From Selenomonas sp. (lineage in GTDB: Bacteria; Bacillota_C; Negativicutes; Selenomonadales; Selenomonadaceae): a stretch of 9,075 nt of DNA. Location: the NCBI RefSeq assembly GCF_024699275.1, contig NZ_JAILPX010000044.1:1-9075 (forward strand). The letters are read 5' to 3'. The notes under the pieces are model-generated. The model ran no database searches. It was given only the letters and a program-made list of their open reading frames with translations, and was not told the origin of the DNA. Each line of letters begins with the position of its first letter. Positions within the stretch are counted from its first letter, which is position 1. The translations under genes and the position numbers were made by a program. Below, in pieces: positions 1 through 6,582 of this stretch.

Positions 1-1203
1 ACAAGACCCTGTATCCACCAAGACAGCTGCATGAATCGGAGCAAGTTTGGACAGCTGATTTACAAAATAATAGGAATTCACGGGCACCGAATCCTTATAT
101 TCGGCTTGAACCACCGGATAGTTTGCTTTCCATTTATTGCACAATGCCACCCATTCTTCATATTCAGGCAAGTTCACAGACGTTAATTTATTTTTCATAG
201 CCTTGATAACAGACAAACAATCTGCTTCAATCTTATAGTCAATCTTAACCCCTGGCTTATTAAGTTCTTTCTTATCAATATCCACAACAAACTTGTAAGC
301 ATTTCTGCCCCATTTATCTGGATTATAGCCCACCATAGCCGAAGACAAACGACAACCTAGCGAAATGATCACATCAGCATTCTGCAAGGCAATATTTGCA
401 GAGCGTTCACCATAATTGCCAGGACGACCTACATACAAATCATTATCCGATTCGATAAGATCAATCCCCAAACGCGATGTTATAACAGGAATTCGTGCTT
501 TCATAGCAAAATCATAAAATTCCTGCCGTGCTCCAGCAAGACTTATCCCCTGACCAGCCAGCAGTACCGGACGTTTTGCTACGCTAAGCTTGTCTAATAT
601 TTCCTCCACCGCAGATTTGACAATAACTTTGCGGTTATGGTTATCGTCTGGAACAAATTCATCTTGTGCCACACCATCTATGCTCATACGCTGAATATCC
701 AAAGGTACATCAATCCACACAGGTCCAGGTCTGCCAGTAGTACATAAATGATAAGCTTCTTCCAGATAATATTTCAACTTATGCACATCATCGATAGTAA
801 TAAAATATTTTGTGACATTTTCCACCAATGGTTTGATGTTGATTCCCTGAATGCCATACTGACGAATACCAGTCTTTTCCTGATACTGCACAAAAGAAAG
901 CGCCGCCTGCCCGGAAATTACAATCATTGGAGCCGAATCCGTCCAGCCGCCAACTACGCCATTCATGGCATTGACACTGCCTGGGCCAGCAGTTACCATA
1001 GCAATAGCCGGTTTGTTCATCATACGACCATAGGCATCAGCAGACATGGTTACTGCCTGCTCATGGTGATTGCAGATAATTTGGTAACGTTTATCTTTGC
1101 CAATGGCATCATTGAGCCACATAGCCTGACCGCCTGTTACCATAAACGCCGTATCTACTCCCTTATTGGCAAAAAAATCCATGATATATTCAGAAACATT
1201 CAC
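1..1203 (-). CDS. ThDP-dependent carboligase, acetolactate synthase superfamily, YerE-like (3' end missing)
   Basis: Seen: a frame of 401 codons open to the window edge. I chose the GTG at 1203-1201 because a GGGAGG site (1217-1212) lies 8 nt upstream. The N-terminal ThDP pyrimidine-binding domain (about 1-170) has the activating glutamate E48 in CNHHEQAV, GPGSVNAMNGV at 73-83 and DSAPMIVISGQ at 89-99. The central domain (about 190-340) has RPVLLAGQG at 211-219 and VVDIDKKEL at 306-314. The frame ends at VLVDTGS, where the C-terminal ThDP-binding domain starts, so the GDG...N diphosphate/Mg motif is outside the window. Family members have about 550-600 residues. Known: YerE joins decarboxylated pyruvate to C-4 of CDP-4-keto-3,6-dideoxyglucose in yersiniose A synthesis. 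Inferred: the rfbFGH and aldolase neighbours suggest a keto-sugar carboligase whose donor may be the aldolase product. A plain acetolactate synthase is less likely: no ilv neighbour is visible. Confidence 0.88.
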   Translation of the reverse strand, partial: MNVSEYIMDFFANKGVDTAFMVTGGQAMWLNDAIGKDKRYQIICNHHEQAVTMSADAYGRMMNKPAIAMVTAGPGSVNAMNGVVGGWTDSAPMIVISGQAALSFVQYQEKTGIRQYGIQGINIKPLVENVTKYFITIDDVHKLKYYLEEAYHLCTTGRPGPVWIDVPLDIQRMSIDGVAQDEFVPDDNHNRKVIVKSAVEEILDKLSVAKRPVLLAGQGISLAGARQEFYDFAMKARIPVITSRLGIDLIESDNDLYVGRPGNYGERSANIALQNADVIISLGCRLSSAMVGYNPDKWGRNAYKFVVDIDKKELNKPGVKIDYKIEADCLSVIKAMKNKLTSVNLPEYEEWVALCNKWKANYPVVQAEYKDSVPVNSYYFVNQLSKLAPIHAAVLVDTGSC

Positions 1204-1218
1204 GACAATAACCTCCCA

Positions 1219-2262
1219 TTACAGTAGCGACTCGATGTGATAGTCCTCTTTGCTAAGTTCCTGCTTGCGCTTCAACTCCTGCGCCACTTCCACGATAATA
1301 TCCTCCTGTCCGCCTACAGCCTTACGGCGTCCAACTTCACGGAAAATATCTCTGGGATCTACGCCGAAATTCTTGGCAGCCCGCAGAACATGAACCTTGA
1401 ATGCAGAAAAAACACCAGCCTGTCCACTGACAATACTAACCGGATCCGGCGAAGCATTGTGCCCCATAATTCCGGGCATCACATTCTCCGCGCAGTCCAA
1501 CATCTTGTATAAGTCAGCCTCCGTCTGGATTTCACATTTCTGCAATAAGGCAACTAAAGCTTCCAACTGACAGTTTCCTGCCCCGGCACCAAATCCAGAA
1601 AGCGTTCCATCAATGATGGATGCCCCTTCCTTTATAGCCGTATACATAGTCGCAACAGCCAATCCAAGATTGTTATGCGAATGGAAACCCACGCGAATAT
1701 CCAGACCATTATATAAAGTCGATATCGTACGTTTTACCATTTCAATGGTTGAAGCACCCGCAGAATCCATTAGAATGATTCCCTTAGCGCCATAAGACTG
1801 CATTTTACGGGTTTCTTCCAGGAGTTTCTCCGGCGAAGCCATATGGTACATCATGAGAATGCCGTAAACTTCTTTGCCATTCTTGGCAAGGTATTCAATA
1901 TGCGATTTTGTCGTGTCTGCTTCTGTACAATGACAGCCTATCTTAAAAACCTCAACCCCTTCTTCAATGGCGGGAATTAACTGGTCACGAATTGTGCCAA
2001 ATCCTGGAATCATATAGGCACCCAATTTAGTCTGATGAAGATATTTTCTTGCCGTAGAAAGTAATTCCCGATCCGTCAGCCTCGATAAGCCTACCTGCAA
2101 AGAAGATGCACCTAAACCATTACCATGCCCTACAATAATGGCATCCATACCGGCATCATCCATAGCCTGACAATAATCACGAATTTGATCCTTAGTCAAC
2201 TGATGTTTAATAGCATGGGAACCATCTCGTAAAGTTGCGTCAAAGATTTTCAACTTGCTCAT
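1219..2262 (-). CDS. 4-hydroxy-2-oxovalerate aldolase (DmpG/MhpE type)
   Basis: Known: cleaves 4-hydroxy-2-oxopentanoate to pyruvate and acetaldehyde, reversibly, with a divalent metal; it works in complex with an acylating aldehyde dehydrogenase that receives acetaldehyde through a tunnel. Seen: 347 residues, the usual length. The N-terminal TIM barrel (about 1-265) starts with DATLRDGSHA (8-17), giving catalytic R12, metal ligand D13 and H16. GCHCTEAD is at 109-116, the metal-binding histidines H194 and H196 are in GFHSHNN, and GFGAGAGN is at 223-230. The C-terminal DmpG communication domain (about 275-335) carries VGGQEDIIV at 316-324. The ATG overlaps the dehydrogenase stop by 4 nt (ATGA), implying translational coupling; a GGGGGGAA stretch just upstream can serve as ribosome site. 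Odd: no meta-cleavage genes nearby, and the neighbours are CDP-sugar genes, so a synthetic role is inferred. Q281 and F285 stand where I recall tyrosines in DmpG/BphI. Confidence 0.93.
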   Translation of the reverse strand: MSKLKIFDATLRDGSHAIKHQLTKDQIRDYCQAMDDAGMDAIIVGHGNGLGASSLQVGLSRLTDRELLSTARKYLHQTKLGAYMIPGFGTIRDQLIPAIEEGVEVFKIGCHCTEADTTKSHIEYLAKNGKEVYGILMMYHMASPEKLLEETRKMQSYGAKGIILMDSAGASTIEMVKRTISTLYNGLDIRVGFHSHNNLGLAVATMYTAIKEGASIIDGTLSGFGAGAGNCQLEALVALLQKCEIQTEADLYKMLDCAENVMPGIMGHNASPDPVSIVSGQAGVFSAFKVHVLRAAKNFGVDPRDIFREVGRRKAVGGQEDIIVEVAQELKRKQELSKEDYHIESLL

Positions 2263-3152
2263 GCCAGTTCCCCCCGTTCTTTCAATAACTTCTGTGCATA
2301 ATGTTCTGCTACTTCCATAGCTGCACAGGTTATGATATCGAGGTTGCCAGCATACTTGGGCAGATAATCTCCCTGCCCCACAACTTCCACTGCCGTTGTC
2401 ACACGGCCATTTTCAAAAACTGGGTCATAGAGCAGTCGATAGCCAGGAACATACTTTTGAATCTTTTTTTCCATATCCCGCACTGCCTTGATAATAGCCG
2501 GCATATCCGGATTATCAATCAATGCATAAACCGTGTTGCGCATATGCACTGGCGGTTCAGCTGAATTAAGGATGATGATGGCCTTAGTCTTATCCGTTTG
2601 CGTAAACTTTGCCAAAGCATCCCCGGTTGTCTGGGTAAACTCATCAATATTTGCTCTCGTACCCGGTCCAGCAGATTTTGAAGATATCGATGCAACAATT
2701 TCAATATATTTCGTTGCTTCCGGATGAACACTGTTTATCGCACAAGCAAGCGGTACAGTTGCTTGTCCGCCACATGTAATCATATTCACATTATCCGCCT
2801 GCATACATTCATCCAGATTCAAAACTGGTACACACATAGGCCCCACAAGGGCAGGGGTCAAATCTACCGTAAATTTATGCAGGTTGCGCAATATCGGCGC
2901 ATGCTCCATATGAGCATCTGCACTTGTAGCATCAAAAACGATATCACAACAAAACGGATCATTTTCAATGGCATGAATGGATTTATCCGAAACGGGTATC
3001 CCCATTTCTTTCGCCCGCTGAATTCCTCGAGAGGTCAGCGAACGTCCAGCAAACAAATTACATTCCAGCCACGGCGAGCGTTTAATCTTCATCAGCAAAT
3101 CCGAGCCAATATTGCCCGTGCCGATTATCGCCACTTTAATTTTCTTCTGCAT
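2259..3152 (-). CDS. acetaldehyde dehydrogenase (acylating), DmpF/MhpF type
   Basis: Known: interconverts acetaldehyde and acetyl-CoA with NAD(H) and forms a channelling complex with the aldolase encoded next. Seen: 297 residues, slightly shorter than DmpF (about 310). The N-terminal Rossmann domain has GTGNIG at 11-16 and FDATSADAH at 73-81. The catalytic cysteine is C127 in ITCGGQATVP (125-134). The dimerisation/substrate domain holds SAGPGTRANIDEFT (160-173), then LNSAEPP (195-201) and HMRNTVYA (203-210). The start is 55 nt after the rfbH stop, with a modest GGAAG site; that gap holds no terminator that I can see. The stop overlaps the aldolase start (ATGA). Context: placed between a CDP-dideoxysugar 3-dehydrase and a ThDP carboligase. 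Inferred: it may run in reverse, making acetaldehyde from acetyl-CoA for an aldol addition to pyruvate. The alternative is disposal of acetaldehyde released by the ThDP enzyme or aldolase. Confidence 0.93.
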   Translation of the reverse strand: MQKKIKVAIIGTGNIGSDLLMKIKRSPWLECNLFAGRSLTSRGIQRAKEMGIPVSDKSIHAIENDPFCCDIVFDATSADAHMEHAPILRNLHKFTVDLTPALVGPMCVPVLNLDECMQADNVNMITCGGQATVPLACAINSVHPEATKYIEIVASISSKSAGPGTRANIDEFTQTTGDALAKFTQTDKTKAIIILNSAEPPVHMRNTVYALIDNPDMPAIIKAVRDMEKKIQKYVPGYRLLYDPVFENGRVTTAVEVVGQGDYLPKYAGNLDIITCAAMEVAEHYAQKLLKERGELA

Positions 3153-3207
3153 GTTCTTCCAGCTTTCCGATTCTATAGCTATCTTTCAATCTCGTATACT
3201 CTGATAA

Positions 3208-4536
3208 TTAAGCCTTCATAACAGCTTCCTTAATTACCTTAATCATATAATCGAGCTTTTCATCACTCATTCCCGGATATACACCTACCCAGAACGTGTC
3301 ATTCATAATACGGTCGGTGTTTTCAAGACTGCCCACTACCCGGTAGCCTTCGCCACTTTCGCGCATTTCATCAAAACAAGGATGCTTGATAAGGTTACCG
3401 GCAAAAAGCATTCTCGTCTGTACGCCTTTGCTTTCGATATAAGGCACGACTTTTTTTCGGTCCACACCATTACAGGTCATCATAAAACCAAACCAACTTG
3501 GCTTACTGTTTGCTACCGGCTCCGGCAGGATGAGTTTATCGCTGACCTCTTGCAGACCTTTATACAGGCGTTCAAAGTTGTAACGGCGGCGTTCCACAAA
3601 TTTCGGGAATTTCTTCAGCTGAGCCACGCCCACAGCTGCCTGCATGTCCGTGATATTGAGGTTCAAGCCGAAATGGCTGTAAACATATTTATGGTCGTAC
3701 CCCTTTGGCAGTTCCCCATACTGGCCGTCAAAACGGTGACCACAGAAGTTATCCTGGCCCGAAGCACAGACACAATCACGCCCCCAGTCACGCATGGAAC
3801 GGATAATCTTGTGGAGCAGCGGATTTTTCGTATAGACAGCACCGCCCTGGCCCATCGTCATATGATGCGGCGGATAGAAGCTGGACGTACCAATATCACC
3901 GATGCTACCCGTGAATTTTTCTTCACCGTCAATGGTATAGAGAGAACCCAACGCATCGCAGTTATCTTCAACCAGCCACAGATTGTGCTTATCACAGAAG
4001 TCCTTGACGGCTTTCAAATCAAAGGGATTGCCCAACGTATGCGCAATCATGACGGCCTTGGTCTTTTCAGACAGAGCGGCCTCCAGTTTCGTCACGTCAA
4101 TGTTGTACTGCGGAATCGTCACATCCACGAACACCGGCACCGCACCATAATTAATAATCGGCGAAACCGTAGTAGGGAAACCTGCAGCTACGGTAATCAC
4201 TTCATCCCCACGACGGATACGACGATCTTTCAGTAACGGTGAAGTCAATGTCATAAAGGCCAAAAGATTTGCCGAGGAGCCGGAGTTAACCACGGACACA
4301 AACTTCGTACCCAAATATTCAGCTAACCCCTTTTCAAATTCTTTTACATATCGACCGGAAGTCAGCCAGAACTCTAACGCACTGTCTACGAGATTTTCCA
4401 TTTCTTCATGGTCATAAACGCGAGAGGCATAAGGAATTCGGTCGCCTTCCTTATAAGTCTCTTCCTGATTATGGAACGTATCGCAATATTCCCGTACCAT
4501 CGCCAAAATCTTGTCATGCATCTCCTGTTTATTCAT
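3208..4536 (-). CDS. rfbH: CDP-4-keto-6-deoxy-D-glucose 3-dehydrase (E1)
   Basis: Known: E1 (RfbH/DdhC/AscC) uses pyridoxamine phosphate and a [2Fe-2S] cluster to remove the C-3 hydroxyl of CDP-4-keto-6-deoxyglucose; with reductase E3 this yields CDP-4-keto-3,6-dideoxy-D-glucose. Seen: 442 residues with the DegT/DnrJ/EryC1 aminotransferase fold. The PLP lysine is replaced by histidine, H224 in SFYPPHHMTMGQGG (219-232), as expected for E1. Cluster cysteines are C193, C255, C257 and C265; the C-X1-C-X7-C spacing of the last three matches Yersinia E1, and a four-residue insertion lies between C193 and H224. I chose the ATG at 4536 because AAGGAG stands 6 nt upstream and it overlaps the rfbG stop by one base (TAATG). 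The longer open frame from 4665 would run 130 nt into rfbG. No E3 reductase is in the window. Confidence 0.96.
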   Translation of the reverse strand: MNKQEMHDKILAMVREYCDTFHNQEETYKEGDRIPYASRVYDHEEMENLVDSALEFWLTSGRYVKEFEKGLAEYLGTKFVSVVNSGSSANLLAFMTLTSPLLKDRRIRRGDEVITVAAGFPTTVSPIINYGAVPVFVDVTIPQYNIDVTKLEAALSEKTKAVMIAHTLGNPFDLKAVKDFCDKHNLWLVEDNCDALGSLYTIDGEEKFTGSIGDIGTSSFYPPHHMTMGQGGAVYTKNPLLHKIIRSMRDWGRDCVCASGQDNFCGHRFDGQYGELPKGYDHKYVYSHFGLNLNITDMQAAVGVAQLKKFPKFVERRRYNFERLYKGLQEVSDKLILPEPVANSKPSWFGFMMTCNGVDRKKVVPYIESKGVQTRMLFAGNLIKHPCFDEMRESGEGYRVVGSLENTDRIMNDTFWVGVYPGMSDEKLDYMIKVIKEAVMKA

Positions 4537-5600
4537 TACGCTCTCCTTAAAAAATCGCTGATTTGCTTTTCCATTACACTGGCAATATTCTCGCCTTCCT
4601 GCCATGCCTTTGCCCATACTACCGTTTCCCGCAGAGCTTCTTCGATATGCCAATGCGGCTGCCATTGCAAACGGCTCTTTATCTTGGAACAGTCCAACTT
4701 AAGGAAATCTGCCTCATGAGGCCCCTCTACGCTAACATTTTTCCAAAGGATACCATCACCCCACTGGTCGCAGAAGATGGCCGTCAGTTCGCCAGTAGTA
4801 ACGCAATCGCACTCATCTGGACCTACATTGTACCAATCGGCATACTTACCATCTTCATATTGTGCCTGTGCGATTAACAAATACGCATACAGCGGTTCCA
4901 GAACATGTTGGTACGGACGAGTAGAATAGGGATTTCGCACCTCGATGTCTTGCCCAGCAAATGCGGCCCTAATACAGTCTGGCACAATGCGGTTCACGGA
5001 AAAATCCCCACCACCAATCACATTACCTGCCCTAGCCGTGGAAATTGCACATCTACCGTCGGCGAAGAAACTCTTTTTATAGCTGTGTGTGACTAGTTCC
5101 GAACAGCTTTTACTATTTGAATATGGGTCATAACCATCCAAAGGTTCGTTTTCCCGATACCCCCAAGGCCATTCCTTATTTTCATAAACTTTGTCCGTGG
5201 TGACATTCAAGAACGACCTGACACTTGCTGTCTGACGTACGCATTCCAGAATATTTACCGTACCCATCACATTGGTTTCATAGGTCAGCACCGGCTCTTT
5301 GTAACTTTCAATGACAATCGGCTGCGCCGCCAAATGCAGCACAATCTCTGGCTGAACTTCTTCAAAGACCTGCATCAGTTTTTCGCGGTCACGGATATCT
5401 CCAATGACCGATTTCATCCCTGCTTCGATACCAGCCTCATAAAAAACCTTGCCACCTTCCTCCGTAGGCGATTCCAAAGAATACCCTGTGACTTCTGATC
5501 CAAACATTGTGAGCATCTTACACAGCCACATGCCTTTAAACCCAGTATGGCCGGTGACCAGCACCTTTTTGCCTTTATAAAAATCCGGATTTACTTTCAT
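4536..5600 (-). CDS. rfbG: CDP-glucose 4,6-dehydratase
   Basis: Known: converts CDP-D-glucose to CDP-4-keto-6-deoxy-D-glucose with tightly bound NAD+, the second step to CDP-3,6-dideoxyhexoses. Seen: 354 residues, an extended short-chain dehydrogenase of normal family length. The N-terminal NAD motif is VTGHTGFKG (15-23), with HLAAQP at 89-94. Active-site residues are T135-D136-K137 in NVTTDKVYE and the YxxxK pair Y160/K164 in DPYSNSK. GNVIGGGDF (192-200) and RPYQHVLEPL (228-237) are sugar-nucleotide-binding segments typical of RfbG rather than of dTDP-glucose or UDP-GlcNAc dehydratases. The ATG overlaps the rfbF stop by 4 nt (ATGA), and the TAA shares its first base, on the plus-strand count 4536, with the rfbH start. 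Translation of the three genes is therefore probably coupled. The flanking rfbF and rfbH support the CDP-glucose specificity. Confidence 0.96.
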   Translation of the reverse strand: MKVNPDFYKGKKVLVTGHTGFKGMWLCKMLTMFGSEVTGYSLESPTEEGGKVFYEAGIEAGMKSVIGDIRDREKLMQVFEEVQPEIVLHLAAQPIVIESYKEPVLTYETNVMGTVNILECVRQTASVRSFLNVTTDKVYENKEWPWGYRENEPLDGYDPYSNSKSCSELVTHSYKKSFFADGRCAISTARAGNVIGGGDFSVNRIVPDCIRAAFAGQDIEVRNPYSTRPYQHVLEPLYAYLLIAQAQYEDGKYADWYNVGPDECDCVTTGELTAIFCDQWGDGILWKNVSVEGPHEADFLKLDCSKIKSRLQWQPHWHIEEALRETVVWAKAWQEGENIASVMEKQISDFLRRA

Positions 5601-6376
5601 TTATCCCACACTTTCCAAGGAGCCTTGCCCGACTTCCAAAGTTTTTCCAACTGGTTCTTTTCGCGCAGAGTATCCATGCACTGCCAGTAGCCTTTATGCT
5701 GATAGCTCATCAACTGACCTTCTTCAGCCAGTTTGCGCAAAGGTTCCTTTTCAAAAACGCATTCATCCCCGTCAAGATAGTCAAATACTTGCGGTTCCAA
5801 TACCATATAGCCAGCATTTATAGGAACACTGTCCTCTTTCGTTTTCTCACGGAAAGAACGCACTGCATTATCCCCACCAATATCCAGAACGCCTTTGGAC
5901 TGATCCTGAAGCACTGCTGTAAGAGTAGCCAGTTTACCATGTGACTTATGGAATTCAATCAACTTGCCGATATTGACATCGCAGACACCATCACCATAAG
6001 TCATACAGAAAGCCTCATTCCCAATATAAGGCTGAATCCGCTTGATACGGCCACCGGTCATAACCCCCTCACCGGTATCAACTACAGTAACTCGCCAAGG
6101 TTCAGAATGTTGCTCATGTAACAAAACATCCTTACCTTTTGTAAAATCAAAAGTCACATCACTAGTGTAAAGGAAATAGTTATTAAACCATTCTTTTAAC
6201 ATATATTGCTTATACCCTGCACAAATAATAAAATCATTTATACCATAAAAGGAATATTCCTTCATTATATGCCAAAGAATAGGCATTCCGCCAATTTCAA
6301 TCATTGGTTTTGGTTTATAATTTGACTCTTCAGAAATACGCGTACCATATCCACCTGCTAAAATTACAGCTTTCAT
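5597..6376 (-). CDS. rfbF: glucose-1-phosphate cytidylyltransferase
   Basis: Known: makes CDP-D-glucose and pyrophosphate from CTP and glucose 1-phosphate, the first committed step to CDP-dideoxysugars. Seen: 259 residues, close to the roughly 257 of Salmonella RfbF. The nucleotidyltransferase signature LAGGYGTR (6-13) is followed by KPKPMIEIGG (21-30). A likely metal/sugar site is TYGDGVCDVNI (126-136), and GYWQCMDTLREK (229-240) is the C-terminal signature of the cytidylyltransferase branch, which separates it from RmlA and GalU. The ATG at 6376 has an AAGGGG site upstream. It is the first gene of the sugar operon and lies just after the glmS terminator, so it needs its own promoter in 6377-6490. 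It overlaps rfbG by 4 nt. Confidence 0.96.
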   Translation of the reverse strand: MKAVILAGGYGTRISEESNYKPKPMIEIGGMPILWHIMKEYSFYGINDFIICAGYKQYMLKEWFNNYFLYTSDVTFDFTKGKDVLLHEQHSEPWRVTVVDTGEGVMTGGRIKRIQPYIGNEAFCMTYGDGVCDVNIGKLIEFHKSHGKLATLTAVLQDQSKGVLDIGGDNAVRSFREKTKEDSVPINAGYMVLEPQVFDYLDGDECVFEKEPLRKLAEEGQLMSYQHKGYWQCMDTLREKNQLEKLWKSGKAPWKVWDK

Positions 6377-6410
6377 AGATTACAACCCCTTCAACTCTCA
6401 AAGCTCCCCT

Positions 6411-6439
6411 ATTGCACATAAAAAATTTACTTTTCTCAA
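6411..6439 (-). promoter_or_regulatory. candidate promoter of the rfbF operon
   Basis: Reading the minus strand, TTGAGA (6439-6434) and TGCAAT (6416-6411) are separated by 17 nt. This would start transcription near 6404, giving a leader of about 28 nt before rfbF. The -10 box is poor (4 of 6). An alternative -10, TATACT at 6488-6483, lies just past the glmS terminator but lacks a convincing -35. A promoter is expected here because the terminator separates rfbF from glmS; which site is used is uncertain. Confidence 0.3.
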
Positions 6440-6490
6440 AACAGCATGTAATCACATAAACAATATCAAAATCACGTTGTTAAGTATATC

Positions 6491-6521
6491 ATAAAAAGGC
6501 TAGCAAAAAAATCTGCTAGCC
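6491..6521 (-). terminator. rho-independent terminator of glmS
   Basis: On the minus strand GGCTAGCA (6521-6514) pairs perfectly with TGCTAGCC (6505-6498) around an 8-nt T-rich loop, and TTTTTAT follows at once (6497-6491). It lies 61 nt after the glmS stop. A T-run also follows the hairpin on the plus strand after a CTAA interruption, so it could work weakly in the other direction. It insulates the sugar operon from glmS. Confidence 0.88.
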
Positions 6522-6582
6522 CTAATTTTTATATTTTTTCCTGTCTATTTAACAAAGCGTATATTAGAAAGAACATTTTTAC

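Noticed and set aside
1..1203. Housekeeping acetolactate synthase large subunit (ilvB)
   Set aside because: The fold is the same, but the gene follows rfbFGH and an aldolase with a 15-nt gap and no ilv genes are visible. Substrate cannot be settled from sequence, so a YerE-like carboligase is preferred, not proven.
748..1227. 159-codon plus-strand frame opposite the ThDP gene
   Set aside because: The minus strand here encodes a clear acetolactate-synthase-type domain with E48 and the GPG motif; the plus frame has no family features.
3153..3207. Possible terminator or promoter between rfbH and the dehydrogenase
   Set aside because: Only an 8-nt ATAGCTAT palindrome is present, without a stable stem, T-run or convincing -35/-10 pair.
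2724..3221. 165-codon plus-strand frame opposite the acetaldehyde dehydrogenase
   Set aside because: Shadow of a gene with a conserved Rossmann motif and catalytic cysteine; composition is rich in Arg, His and Ile as expected of an antisense frame.
3382..4236. 284-codon plus-strand frame opposite rfbH
   Set aside because: Antisense shadow of rfbH with no recognisable domain or ribosome site.
4537..4665. N-terminal extension of rfbH by 43 codons
   Set aside because: The extension lies inside rfbG in another frame and has no family match. The internal ATG at 4536 has AAGGAG at good spacing and matches the usual E1 start.
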